Made by a program: the position numbers and the translations under genes | The notes under the pieces: generated by a model | Told to the model about the DNA's origin: nothing | Seen by the model: the letters and a program-made list of their open reading frames with translations, nothing else | Database searches by the model: none | NCBI GenBank assembly: GCA_000953695.1 | Contig: LN554846.1 | Span: forward strand, 2,418,001 to 2,482,000 | Origin: Aliivibrio wodanis | GTDB taxonomy: Bacteria > Pseudomonadota > Gammaproteobacteria > Enterobacterales > Vibrionaceae | DNA length: 64,000 bases | Reading direction: 5' to 3' | In this document: one piece after another, positions 15,904 through 25,071 of the stretch | Position numbering within the stretch: position 1 is the stretch's first letter | Layout: each line of letters begins with the position of its first letter

Positions 15904-17427
15904 ATGACCGATCTTCCTAATGATATTGAGCAACTAAAAGCGATGCTACTTGAGCTTCATAATCAAAATGAAGCCAAAGAGAAGCTGCTTGTTGCCAAGC
16001 AAGAAGAAGTCGCTGAATTAAAAACTCAAGTTGCACTCTTGGTTGAGCAATTAAACCTAAATAAATCCAAGCGCTTCTCATCGCAAAGTGAAAAAGTACC
16101 AAAAGGTACTTTCAATGAAGCTGAGCAGCAAAACTCGCTCCCTAAATCGAATGATGAGAAGAAAAAAACAGGTCGCAAGCCTCTACCAAAAGAGCTTGAG
16201 CGTGAGATACACAAGCATGAACTCAATGCACCTTATTGTGAATGTTGTGATGAACCATTGCATGAATGTGGCGTTGAAACCTCAGAAGAGCTTAAAATTA
16301 TTCCTCAAAAGGTCACTGTCATTCGCCACGAACGCACTAAATACGCTTGTCGCCAATGTGAAAAAACGCAAACCCAATCCAAAATTATCACCGCACCAAA
16401 GCCCGCTAGTATGATCCCCAAAAGCATGGGAAGCGCAGGAGCTTTCGCGGCGGTAGTCACAGCAAAATACGTAGATGCACTGCCACTGTATCGCCAAGTA
16501 GATATCCTAAATCGGTCTGATATTGATATAAGCCGAGCGACGCTTGCTAATTGGTGTGTTCAGTTGGGTAATAAAGTGAAACCAGTCATTGATGAGATGA
16601 AATCAAGGCTGCTTAATGAAAAGCTTATCTGCGCAGATGAAACCACAGTACAAGTGCTACGCGAAGAAGATAGAAAAGCGCAAACCAAATCTTATATGTG
16701 GGTTTACCGTAGTGGTGAGTTCATTAAAACCCCTGTTGTTATCTATGATTATCACCCAAGCCGTGCAGCAACGTGTGCAAAAGACTTTTTAGGTGATTAC
16801 TCAGGGTACTTACTCTCTGATGGCTACAGCGTATACGACACATTAGATGCAGTGACACAAGCAGCATGTATGGCGCATGCTCGTAGAAAGTTCACCGATG
16901 CACAAAAAGCGTCACCCTCTAAAAAAGCGGGAAAACCTGAAAAAGCCCTCAACTTCATCGCCAAACTTTACGGCGTAGAAAGAAAGGCAAAGGGATTATC
17001 CGCAAATGAACGGCAGAAGATAAGAAAACAGGAAGCTGAGCCAATATTGAGTGAATTTAAAGCGTGGCTTGATGTTCAAAATGTCTTACCCAAAGGGGCA
17101 TTAGGTAAAGCTATCGCCTACACTCAAAAGCAATGGCCTAAATTACTCACCTATCTTGAGGATGGTGATATCAGCATCGATAATAATGTCACAGAAAGAG
17201 ACATTAGGCCGTTTACCACAGGTAGAAAAAACTGGATGTTCTCAACGTCTGTTGATGGAGCGAAGGCCAGTGCTAACTTGTATAGCTTGGTAATGACGTG
17301 CCGCGCCAATGACATTAACCCGTATTATTACTTCCAGTATCTATTTACGGAATTACCTAAACGTGATCCAGTTGATGATATGTCGGATCTTATGCCGTGG
17401 CTCGTTGAAATGAGTGATGCAGAGTAA
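15904..17427 (+). CDS. tnpC: IS66 transposase TnpC
   Basis: The 507-residue transposase has an N-terminal coiled coil (residues about 5-60), the zinc-finger-like region with CECC and CRQC pairs near residues 115-160, and the DDE catalytic domain. Asp in ICADETTVQV, Asp in YLLSDGYSVY and Glu in NNVTERDIRPF are the likely catalytic triad. The C-terminal IS66 tail GRKNWMFSTSVDGAKASANL is present. Nothing in the frame is broken, so the element is probably active. The final 23 codons lie in the 96-bp segment duplicated downstream. Confidence 0.96.
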   Translation: MTDLPNDIEQLKAMLLELHNQNEAKEKLLVAKQEEVAELKTQVALLVEQLNLNKSKRFSSQSEKVPKGTFNEAEQQNSLPKSNDEKKKTGRKPLPKELEREIHKHELNAPYCECCDEPLHECGVETSEELKIIPQKVTVIRHERTKYACRQCEKTQTQSKIITAPKPASMIPKSMGSAGAFAAVVTAKYVDALPLYRQVDILNRSDIDISRATLANWCVQLGNKVKPVIDEMKSRLLNEKLICADETTVQVLREEDRKAQTKSYMWVYRSGEFIKTPVVIYDYHPSRAATCAKDFLGDYSGYLLSDGYSVYDTLDAVTQAACMAHARRKFTDAQKASPSKKAGKPEKALNFIAKLYGVERKAKGLSANERQKIRKQEAEPILSEFKAWLDVQNVLPKGALGKAIAYTQKQWPKLLTYLEDGDISIDNNVTERDIRPFTTGRKNWMFSTSVDGAKASANLYSLVMTCRANDINPYYYFQYLFTELPKRDPVDDMSDLMPWLVEMSDAE

Positions 17428-17550
17428 AGCATCACTAGTTCATTGAGCGCTTACAAACGTGATCCAGTTGATGATATGTCGGATCTTATGCCGTGGCTCG
17501 TTGAAATGAGTGATGCAGAGTAAAGCATCACTAGTTCATTGAGCGCTTAC
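17359..17550 (+). repeat. Perfect 96-bp tandem duplication at the IS66 right end
   Basis: Bases 17359-17454 and 17455-17550 are identical. The unit comprises the last codons of tnpC, its stop and the right inverted repeat. The 8-bp target duplication follows only the second copy, so the element now has two potential right ends. Confidence 0.9.
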
Positions 17551-17558
17551 ATTACTTC

Positions 17559-18130
17559 CGCCATTTTAATTACATATACTTCCTAGCTTATCCACCAATC
17601 CAATAAAAAAACAAATATGTCTCGCACTTTCACCAACATAGTCATATATCAAAAACAGAAATAAGAAAACAAAGCTACTATTGAGAGCATCATATTTTAT
17701 ATATAGCCACTATTGTAAAATCGAGTATAAGGTTACCTGTTACATTAATACTAATCTAACCCATTAGATGACCTATTTGCTACGCAAAAAAATTGGGCTA
17801 ATACTTAACGCTTATTGACTGCCGTTCTCCTAGATACAATTTATTTAAATACCAAATAACTTAGGTGTAATTAAAAGCAGTATTGAAGTTACAGATAATT
17901 TTTTAAATCTGTTTATGCAGAATAGACGATTTCAGAAAGTGAACCATACAAAGACTCTCACGATAGATACTTACTCATTGAGTTCCCTCAAGGGCAGGTT
18001 GAAATCATGCTCTCTAATGGTTTCGATCATATCTGGATAAGTAAAACCTAAATAACCTATGTAATACAAGAACGGTAGCTCGCATATAAGCTGTTCGCAC
18101 TGCCTGTCTCAACCTCAAGGGAGCCAAAAC
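17559..18130. other. AT-rich spacer with gene remnants
   Basis: No intact gene is visible in about 570 bases. A stop-free stretch around 17935-18053 on the plus strand reads SEPYKDSHDRYLLIEF and ends at TAA, but it lacks a start and looks like the tail of a lost gene. Confidence 0.4.
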
Positions 18131-19092
18131 ATGAACAATGAGTTACCTACTTCTCAAGATCGGTTTGTTGTCTTTCAAAATAGTGATGGCCGCTCACAAG
18201 TCGAATGCCGCTTTGAATCAGAATCACTTTGGCTTAATCAATCTGATATTTGTCGATTATATGGAAAGGCAAAAGCTACAATTAGCGAGCATCTCTCTAA
18301 TATTTTTTTAGAGGGTGAATTGACAGAAAATTCAGTTGTTCGGTTATTCCGAACAACTGCTGATGATGGTAAATCCTACAACATTAAACATTATAACCTA
18401 GATGCCATTTTAGTAGTCGGCTATCGTGTTCGATCTAAACAAGGCACACAGTTTCGCCAATGGGCAACAAACACTCTCAAGACCTATTTAACCAAAGGTT
18501 TTGTAATGGATGACGAGCGTCTGAAACAGCCTGTATTTTGATGAACTCTTGAATCGAATTCGTGATATTCGTTCTTCAGAAAAACTATTTTGGCGCAAGG
18601 TGTGTGATATTGTAGCCTTAATTTTTTGCTCAGGTTCAAAACAAAATGCATTGGGCCGCTCATGGACACACTGCAGCTGAAGTTGTTTATGATCGCATTA
18701 ATGCAGATAAGCCTAATTTAGGGTTAACCAATTTTTCAGGCAAAGAATCAGGAAAGCCCCCTACCCGTAAAGACGTTGTGGTTGGTAAGAATTACCTTTC
18801 TGAATCAGAGTTAGATACGTTAAATCGCCTTGTAACGTCTTACCTTGAATTTGCTGAACTACAAGCTAGACAAGGCAAGCTGATGAAAATGGTAGATTGG
18901 GCAAAAAAACTAAATGACTTTCTTGCATTAAGCGACTTCGACATTCTAATCAACGCTGGAAAAATTTCTACGGAACAAGCCAAGAAAAAAGCCCAACAAG
19001 AGTATAATAAATATCGCCATGTTATTGATATGAAACCAACACAAGTTGATAACGATTTGGCTGATGCTATTCAACGTTTAGAAAATAGATAG
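18131..19092 (+). pseudogene. RhuM family virulence protein, frameshifted
   Basis: The first frame (18131-18541) gives the RhuM-type N-terminus with SLWLNQSDICRLYGKAKATI and FRQWATNTLKTYLTKGFVMD. Translation then stops, but the next frame continues YFDELLNRIRDIRSSEKLFW from 18535, and a third frame resumes with NKMHWAAHGHTAAEVVYDRI from about 18637 to 19092. In intact homologues these blocks form one protein of about 330 residues. At least two frameshifts, and probably a short deletion between them, inactivate the gene. RhuM proteins are common in Salmonella-type islands and their biochemical role is unknown. Confidence 0.85.
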
Positions 19093-19498
19093 ATTTACTC
19101 ATCTACCCTTTGAGCAATGGCAGACATTAAAACAGCGCATTCAAAAATCAGGTTTAACGATTATTGTACTTGATCAACCAATGACGTATCAAAGCTTACA
19201 GATTAAAATTGATGCCACCACTAGTGTAATTCAACAAGCCTTCATACTTGATTTAGGCGCAGCAATGGCGCGTGAACACTACGAGACTCGAAGGTATAGA
19301 CAGAAGCAAGGGATAGAGAAAGCGAAAGCTAACGGGGCTTATAAGGGGCAAAAAGTCGACACGGTGTTATATGAGAACATCAAAACGATGTTAACTGGTG
19401 GAATGAATTATACAGCTATTCAAAATGCTCTTGGATGTTCAAGAAGTACAATTGCTAGGGTTAAAATAATTAATAATAAGCAGGCTAATAATGATTGA
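19085..19498 (+). pseudogene. Serine recombinase remnant lacking the catalytic N-terminus
   Basis: An open frame without an early start encodes IDRFTHLPFEQWQTLKQRIQ, then LTIIVLDQPMT, the helix around AMAREHYETRRYRQKQGIEK and a C-terminal helix-turn-helix (MNYTAIQNALGCSRSTIARV). This is the back half of a resolvase. The N-terminal catalytic Ser segment is absent because the sequence joins the rhuM remnant at 19085. The first ATG in frame is at 19181 and would give only 105 residues. It overlaps the KAP gene start by eight bases. Confidence 0.8.
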
Positions 19499-21098
19499 TA
19501 TTGATAAAGCTATTCATTCTGAGTGGTACAACACTTATAACTGGGAAGAAGGAAAATGCTCACTAGGCCGAAAGGATTATGGGCAATATATATCTGCGTA
19601 TATAAGAAACCAAAAACAAGGATTAGTCCTTAATCTAAATGGTGAATGGGGGACAGGAAAAACTCATTTTTTGAAGCAATTATACACCAACCTATTAAAG
19701 CAACATAATTACCCTGTCATACATATTAATGCTTGGAAATCAGACTTCTCTAACGATCCTCTATTAGTCATTATATCTGAACTATTAGAGCAACTTGAGA
19801 GTTTGTTTTTCACTGAAAATGACAATGATACGTTTCAAAAAGCAGAAAATAAGAAACAATTATTGGCTAATCTCACGACACTATGTAAAAAAGGCTATAA
19901 CACAACGCTAGATCTAAGCGCTGCATTCCTATCAACTAAAAATGATGAGTGGGGTACAGGTTTAGATGCGACAGCATTAAACACTATCTTTAGCAATTTC
20001 AAAATGGATTCAAACAGCCCAGAAAAGCAATTAGGTAGTACAGAGCCAAGAATCGGAAAATCATTAACAGATAACTATAAAAAACAAATTAGAGCAATTG
20101 AGGATACTAAATCTTTACTTAAAGAGTATGCAAAGTTTTTTAAACCAGAAGGTGGGGAAAATAATAAAGTCTTCATATTAATCGATGAGCTTGATAGATG
20201 CCGCCCTACCTATGCTATTGAAATGCTTGAAACGATTAAGCACTTCTTCGATATACCAAATTTTGTCTTCGTAATTGCTACTGATACCCAACAGTTAAGC
20301 CATTCAATTAAAGCCGTCTATGGTTCTGGTTTTGATGGTTCTGAATATCTATCTCGCTTCTTTAATAGAACAGCCACATTACCTCAAGGAAAATTACGTG
20401 GTTTTATTTTAAATGAGCTAAGTAAAACAAATATTATTGAATCATTTGATCAAAATACAATGCTACCAAGCATTGAATCTTCTAGAAGCAACGTTCATCA
20501 AATTTCAAAAAATGATTTTATTGCTATAGAGATTGAAAGAATAGCCACAATGTACGCTATAAGTTTACGTCGTTTAAGTCAGCTAATTTTTAAGTTTGAA
20601 GCAATTATCCTTTCTGCCTTTGATGATAAAAAAGCACTTTTTGATTTTAGGATGCTACTACAGCTACTAGCTGAGTATTCAACTCCATCGTTCCACCCTG
20701 TATATCAAGAAAGAAAATCAAATGAATCTAAAGAGTTCATGGCACCCCCATACATAAGGGATAGTTATCACGTTACTAATGGAACATCTTTTAACACAGC
20801 TATTAATAAAAATATCAACTACACCTCATGTTTACTACCTCATCAAAGAATAGAAACCGATGCAAAAAAAGAGATTCTAAGCAGCCTTGAACATTCTTGG
20901 GTTTTCTTAAATAACTGTCGAGGCAATTTTAACATTACTGATTTACAACAAAATTATATGAGTAATTCACGATCTCCAGAAAGTCAGGTAGATAATGCTT
21001 ATTGGGATGAAATTCAATACTTTAGGGATATACCCAGTAGTATTTGGTCTAAACAAGATTATTTTAACGCAGTAGAAATAGCAGAAACATTATCCTAA
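19491..21098 (+). CDS. KAP family P-loop NTPase
   Basis: The 535-residue protein is a KAP-type STAND-like NTPase. Walker A GEWGTGKT lies at residues 51-58, the INAWKSDFSNDPL segment typical of KAP follows, Walker B VFILIDELDRCRP is at 227-238, and FVFVIATDTQQL with the FFNRTATLP segment completes the core. I see no strong transmembrane pair inserted in the P-loop domain, unlike many membrane KAP proteins. The C-terminal 180 residues are unfamiliar. The start overlaps the serine recombinase remnant and the gene ends 142 bases before the right att site, so it is the last cargo gene. KAP NTPases are often linked to phage exclusion; that role is inference. Confidence 0.85.
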   Translation: MIDIDKAIHSEWYNTYNWEEGKCSLGRKDYGQYISAYIRNQKQGLVLNLNGEWGTGKTHFLKQLYTNLLKQHNYPVIHINAWKSDFSNDPLLVIISELLEQLESLFFTENDNDTFQKAENKKQLLANLTTLCKKGYNTTLDLSAAFLSTKNDEWGTGLDATALNTIFSNFKMDSNSPEKQLGSTEPRIGKSLTDNYKKQIRAIEDTKSLLKEYAKFFKPEGGENNKVFILIDELDRCRPTYAIEMLETIKHFFDIPNFVFVIATDTQQLSHSIKAVYGSGFDGSEYLSRFFNRTATLPQGKLRGFILNELSKTNIIESFDQNTMLPSIESSRSNVHQISKNDFIAIEIERIATMYAISLRRLSQLIFKFEAIILSAFDDKKALFDFRMLLQLLAEYSTPSFHPVYQERKSNESKEFMAPPYIRDSYHVTNGTSFNTAINKNINYTSCLLPHQRIETDAKKEILSSLEHSWVFLNNCRGNFNITDLQQNYMSNSRSPESQVDNAYWDEIQYFRDIPSSIWSKQDYFNAVEIAETLS

Positions 21099-21240
21099 AT
21101 AATTTATTGTTCAGCTCCCAAAACCGGAACTGAACCCTGATAATAATATATACACAAAAGGCGTTGTTTTTTGATACACAAGCTTTATACTATCCACTCA
21201 TCGCCTTTCATATCAAACACTTAGGCGTGTAGCTTCGGGC

Positions 21241-21259
21241 ATCCCCCCAGCTCCACCAA
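21241..21259 (+). repeat. attR: right direct repeat of the ssrA island
   Basis: An exact copy of the 19-bp sequence at 3161-3179. It marks the boundary between the island and the chromosome. Confidence 0.9.
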
Positions 21260-21270
21260 GCGTTTGGAAA

Positions 21271-21300
21271 AGCCCAACTTCGAAAGGGGTTGGTTGGGCT
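21271..21300 (+). terminator. Hairpin after attR (likely original ssrA terminator)
   Basis: AGCCCAAC (21271-21278) pairs with GTTGGGCT (21293-21300). Before island insertion it would have stood directly after ssrA. The T-run is weak (ATTCACCT). Confidence 0.55.
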
Positions 21301-21315
21301 ATTCACCTATGCTTA

Positions 21316-22773
21316 TTAATCAATTAGCACCAAAGAATCAAGGATCCCTTTTCCACTGTGGATCCCTCCTTCATTCTCACTTGCAGGCTTACTGCGAATT
21401 AAATATCCGGCATACCCTTCAAATTCTGTTACTGGATTTCCATTGTAATAGGCCGTAAATAAACCAATCTCACTAACTAAATCATTTACGATTGTCTGCT
21501 CTCCATCACGAACCGCAATGGTTGGCGTTTCACGTTCGTGTGGATATAAACGTTGCATTAACGCCCATGCATCATATTCCTCTGACATCAATTGGCTTAA
21601 TTTCGCACTGATGTCCTGCCCAAAGACACAATGACCACCACCTTCACCTTGGTTTTTTAATACCCACTCTTCTTGCTTTGCTTCTGAGTTAAACCATGTG
21701 ATGGTTTCGTTATTAACAGGCTTCATATCAGCTAAAACACTTTTTACCAATGTCGCCTCTTCGAGGGTTAATCCCCAGCGCGAATATTCCGCTTCTGGCA
21801 TCATGGTTAATCGCATTTGCATTGTTTTACTGGTCGCTAATTGCTGACTGATGGTTGCATTCACCGCGACATGATGCTGCTCAATAAGCAATCGGGTTTG
21901 GCTTAACGTATGGCAACATTCTGACTCATTAAGTTCTGGTGAGAAATAGTCCTCATATTGATAACCCGCACGCAGATACACCACATCAATAGCTCCAACA
22001 TTATCTAATAACAGACGTTTATTTTCACCACTAGACAGCTGAGTGCTGAGTTGTTCAAACGTGCGTCTTACCGTGCGTACACCTTGTTTTTGCAGCTCAA
22101 CTTCAAGCAAATGTTGGTCGTATACGTTATCTTCGTTCTTTTGAACCACCATCAAAAATGTAGGTTTACTTTGATCATTAAAATCCGAATTAACCGCTCT
22201 TGCAGCAATCGCAATACCATAGGCCAATTGCTCTAAACCATGATTATCAGCAGAAGTGGCTGATGGATCTTCAATCCATTGATTATAGGTATCCGGCCAT
22301 TGGTTTTTCATAAATAAATGAAACTCAGTAGCACGTTGACCAAAAGGCCCCATGCCTGCCGCAATCCCATTAAATTCAATTACTTTCGCACCATGGTTTC
22401 GATCATCCATGAAATCAGTACGCATTAATAATAAGGGTTTACGAGCGGCGGTGTAGTTATTTACATCATTATGTAGCGTACTGTGTAGTGACATTAAGCG
22501 ACCAAAAAAAGGATCCGCTTTGGCCATATGACCCAATGACGCTTGCAGAAAATCATGATCTTCAGACACGTTATTAATAAGCTTCGTGATTAATGGCATC
22601 ACGGTTAATAAGTGCTGATAAACCTCACGCTCAATGGTCATTGGTGCAATACTAAATGGACAGTGCCGTGCCGTATTATCTGCTTGTCGAAAGGCCACAC
22701 CGTGCATAATTGCCCATTCACAGGCATCTTCAATTATTTGCTGAGAAACAAACGATTTTTGTTCTGTATTCAT
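21316..22773 (-). CDS. Glutathione synthetase, eukaryotic-type fold
   Basis: The 485-residue protein (ATG 22773; the frame opens at a TTG seven codons earlier) matches the eukaryotic glutathione synthetase family rather than bacterial GshB. Telling segments are the ATP-lid glycine triad KNQGEGGGHCVFG, the substrate-strand VSEIGLFTAYYNG and the C-terminal GYAGYLIRSKPASENEGGIH followed by GKGILD, equivalent to the A-loop. N-terminal CEWAIMHGVAF also aligns with animal enzymes. It joins gamma-glutamylcysteine and glycine with ATP in the cytoplasm. It is monocistronic and lies next to the island boundary. A different peptide ligase specificity is possible. Confidence 0.85.
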   Translation of the reverse strand: MNTEQKSFVSQQIIEDACEWAIMHGVAFRQADNTARHCPFSIAPMTIEREVYQHLLTVMPLITKLINNVSEDHDFLQASLGHMAKADPFFGRLMSLHSTLHNDVNNYTAARKPLLLMRTDFMDDRNHGAKVIEFNGIAAGMGPFGQRATEFHLFMKNQWPDTYNQWIEDPSATSADNHGLEQLAYGIAIAARAVNSDFNDQSKPTFLMVVQKNEDNVYDQHLLEVELQKQGVRTVRRTFEQLSTQLSSGENKRLLLDNVGAIDVVYLRAGYQYEDYFSPELNESECCHTLSQTRLLIEQHHVAVNATISQQLATSKTMQMRLTMMPEAEYSRWGLTLEEATLVKSVLADMKPVNNETITWFNSEAKQEEWVLKNQGEGGGHCVFGQDISAKLSQLMSEEYDAWALMQRLYPHERETPTIAVRDGEQTIVNDLVSEIGLFTAYYNGNPVTEFEGYAGYLIRSKPASENEGGIHSGKGILDSLVLID

Positions 22774-23146
22774 TTTAATTACTCTTAAATTCAATAACTC
22801 AAGCGACGTTAGCCAATAACAATAGTGACTTCATATTAGCAGCTGCCCCATTTATCGTAACCCAAATCTTTGATTAAACATCAGGATCCTCATATATAGT
22901 AATCCCTTGTTTTCGTATTAATCCCACCGAGATATTCATCCCGCTTTATTTCACATAAAAACGTTTTGAATACATAAGGTTAAAATAGAATAACTCGCTA
23001 TAAACAACCTACTTCGTCGCAATTATCTAAACATTTGTTCATTAGCAATGAGGATAACTGTATAGTGATAAATGTATCCATATTGACTTAACTCTTGCGT
23101 TCTAGGTCAATATTATTCAAATGAACACAAGGAGATAGAAAAAATC
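22774..23146. other. Divergent intergenic region
   Basis: About 370 bases without a visible gene separate the divergent glutathione synthetase and diguanylate cyclase genes and should contain both promoters. I see no clear structured RNA. AAGGAGAT at 23129-23136 is the ribosome site of the downstream gene. Confidence 0.4.
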
Positions 23147-24307
23147 ATGGATGGTTTTTCACTCGATATAAGAACCCTTAATTTTATTATTATTTTATTT
23201 TCCCTAATCTACTGCATTGGCCTGCTGCTTTTTCAATTCACTCAACAGACCATTCGAGGGCTTTCAACATTTGCAATGTCAATATTCGTTATTGGTACTG
23301 GGCCACTAATGCTGAGTTTAAGGGGAGACATTCCTGACTGGTTAAGTATTGTTGGCGCTAATATCTTAATTGCGTTTGGCTTCCATCTGTCTTTATATAG
23401 TTTATCTCTGTTTAGAAAGCACTCACTACAATACACTCACTTTAGTTCCTTAATGATGTTCGTCACTTTAATCAGTTTAATTTACTTTACCTATTATATC
23501 CCTTCCATAAAATATCGAATCATCATCATCAGCCTATATATGGTATTTGTCACTCTAAGTACCGCCATTGTTGTGCTCAAAGGCAAGAATGATGATCTTG
23601 TGTTAGCGACTCGAATGATGGCCTTATCCTTTGCTATCTATGGCGGGTTTATGATTTTTCGGATCATTGTCGTACTGCCATCACTTGAACTAACTAACTT
23701 TATGACCGCAGGTTTAATTCACCAACTCACTTTCTTATTTAGTATTGTTCTTATTGTTTCAATGAGCTTTATTATGCTTTGGATGATTAATGCGCGGCTA
23801 CTGAACTCTATCCATATTCTTTCTTATCATGATCCACTAACTACTCTTAAAAACCGCCGAGCCTTAGAAAAAATGGTTCCTAATATGATGCAGGAAGTAA
23901 AAACAACCCCAATCAGCATCATCATGACAGATATTGATAAGTTTAAATTAATCAACGATCAGCATGGGCATATTATCGGTGATCGTGTGATAAAAATGGT
24001 CGCAGAATCAATCAAAAATTCACTTAATTCTTCTGACTCTGCTTTTCGTTTTGGGGGAGATGAGATTATGATTTTATTACCTGATAGCCATGCAGAAAAA
24101 GCAAAGGAAATGGCGAATGAATTACGTCAATCGATATCTAAAATAACTATAGATGGTAGCAGCGAACTCTCACTAACCTCCAGTTTTGGCGTAGCTCAAC
24201 TTTCTTCATTTGAAAGTTGGGAAGAGTGTGTAGATCGGGCAGACAAGGCTCTATACCAAGCTAAAAGTAATGGTCGAAATAGGGTCGCTATTTGCCCTCA
24301 AACTTAA
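23147..24307 (+). CDS. Membrane diguanylate cyclase (GGDEF domain)
   Basis: The first 225 of 386 residues form about seven hydrophobic segments, a membrane sensor domain. The C-terminal 160 residues are a GGDEF domain with DPLTTLKNRRALEKM, MTDIDKFKLINDQHGHIIGD and the active-site loop RFGGDEIMILLP. The last motif residue is Ile instead of Phe, which many active enzymes tolerate. The typical RxxD inhibitory site before the loop is absent (NSSD), so product inhibition may be lost. It is expected to make cyclic di-GMP at the inner membrane. The gene is preceded by a good ribosome site and stands alone. Confidence 0.92.
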   Translation: MDGFSLDIRTLNFIIILFSLIYCIGLLLFQFTQQTIRGLSTFAMSIFVIGTGPLMLSLRGDIPDWLSIVGANILIAFGFHLSLYSLSLFRKHSLQYTHFSSLMMFVTLISLIYFTYYIPSIKYRIIIISLYMVFVTLSTAIVVLKGKNDDLVLATRMMALSFAIYGGFMIFRIIVVLPSLELTNFMTAGLIHQLTFLFSIVLIVSMSFIMLWMINARLLNSIHILSYHDPLTTLKNRRALEKMVPNMMQEVKTTPISIIMTDIDKFKLINDQHGHIIGDRVIKMVAESIKNSLNSSDSAFRFGGDEIMILLPDSHAEKAKEMANELRQSISKITIDGSSELSLTSSFGVAQLSSFESWEECVDRADKALYQAKSNGRNRVAICPQT

Positions 24308-24363
24308 TAAAGGTCAAACCCCACCCCCTGAGAGGTTGGGGTTATCTTATAGAGACTGAGACA

Positions 24364-24993
24364 TCACCCTATATCAAGCAACGCAGAGGCAATAGCAAAA
24401 TAAATTAAGACGCCAGAAATATCAGCAATAGAAGTGATCATTGGTGCACTAGCAGAAGCAGGATCTACATTGAGTTTATGTAAACCAAACGGAAGTATGA
24501 TGCCAATTAAGCTACCAATCAGGACAATAACGATCATACTGAGCCCCACTACCATCGCAATCTCATAGCCGCCACGAAAGAAGCCAAGAAGATAAACCGC
24601 AGCCGCCATACTTAATCCTAAACCGAGCGCGACAAATACTTCTCTGCCTAGCATTTTACCCCAATCATTGGGCTTTACATCACCAGTGGCTAACGCTCGA
24701 ACCATTAAGGTTGCGGATTGAGATCCTGCGTTACCACCGCTATCAATTAATAAAGGTAAGAAAAAAACAAGCGCGACATAAGAAGTTATAATATCTTCAA
24801 AATACGCAATTCCCGCCCCTGAGAAGATATTACCGAAGACTAATAAAACGAGCCAAAATACACGCTTCTTATATAGCATTCCTATCGAGGCATGTTTAAT
24901 GCTAATACCAAGGTTATCAACACCGGTATCTTTATGCAGGCTAGCTGTGGTTTCAATTTGTTCTATGTGCGTTTTTTGTTGTACGAATTCCAT
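24364..24993 (-). CDS. MgtE-type divalent cation transporter, transmembrane domain only
   Basis: The 209-residue product aligns with the C-terminal membrane domain of MgtE magnesium channels: RVFWLVLLVFGNIFSGAGIA (TM1), the pore segment LPLLIDSGGNAGSQSATLMV, and the last helices with LNVDPASASAPMITSIADIS. Five hydrophobic segments are visible. The cytoplasmic N domain and CBS pair of full-length MgtE are missing; about 40 unrelated residues precede TM1. Such stand-alone versions (SLC41-like) are known, so this is not necessarily a truncation. Without the CBS domain the gate would lack the known Mg2+ sensor. A hairpin lies in the leader at 25053. Confidence 0.85.
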   Translation of the reverse strand: MEFVQQKTHIEQIETTASLHKDTGVDNLGISIKHASIGMLYKKRVFWLVLLVFGNIFSGAGIAYFEDIITSYVALVFFLPLLIDSGGNAGSQSATLMVRALATGDVKPNDWGKMLGREVFVALGLGLSMAAAVYLLGFFRGGYEIAMVVGLSMIVIVLIGSLIGIILPFGLHKLNVDPASASAPMITSIADISGVLIYFAIASALLDIG

Positions 24994-25052
24994 AATATGT
25001 CTCCAGATCTGAAAACATATCGCCCTCAGATCATCATGTAGAAAAAGAGTTA

Positions 25053-25071
25053 AACCTCCAACTTGGGGGTT
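25053..25071 (-). promoter_or_regulatory. Small hairpin in the leader of the MgtE-like gene
   Basis: AACCTCCAA and TTGGGGGTT (25053-25061 and 25063-25071) can pair with one G-U or mismatch position. It lies 60 bases upstream of the start codon. It does not match the M-box or yybP-ykoY consensus, so I only note it as a possible leader structure. Confidence 0.3.

Larger units (their letters stand above)
15105..17550 (+). mobile_element. IS66-family insertion sequence (2446 bp, with duplicated right end)
   Basis: Terminal inverted repeats start with GTAAGCGCTTAA on the left (15105) and GTAAGCGCTCAA on the right (complement of 17550). An identical 8-bp target duplication ATTACTTC flanks it at 15097-15104 and 17551-17558. 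The element carries tnpA, tnpB and tnpC in the standard IS66 order. The last 96 bases (17359-17454) are repeated in tandem (17455-17550), and the target duplication sits outside the second copy. The element could therefore have moved with the duplicated end. Confidence 0.95.

Noticed and set aside
3161-21259. CRISPR array in the island
   Set aside because: I looked for regularly spaced 25-40-bp repeats. Only the GGTATCA cluster, the att copies and the IS66 end duplication are repeated, and none has CRISPR spacing.
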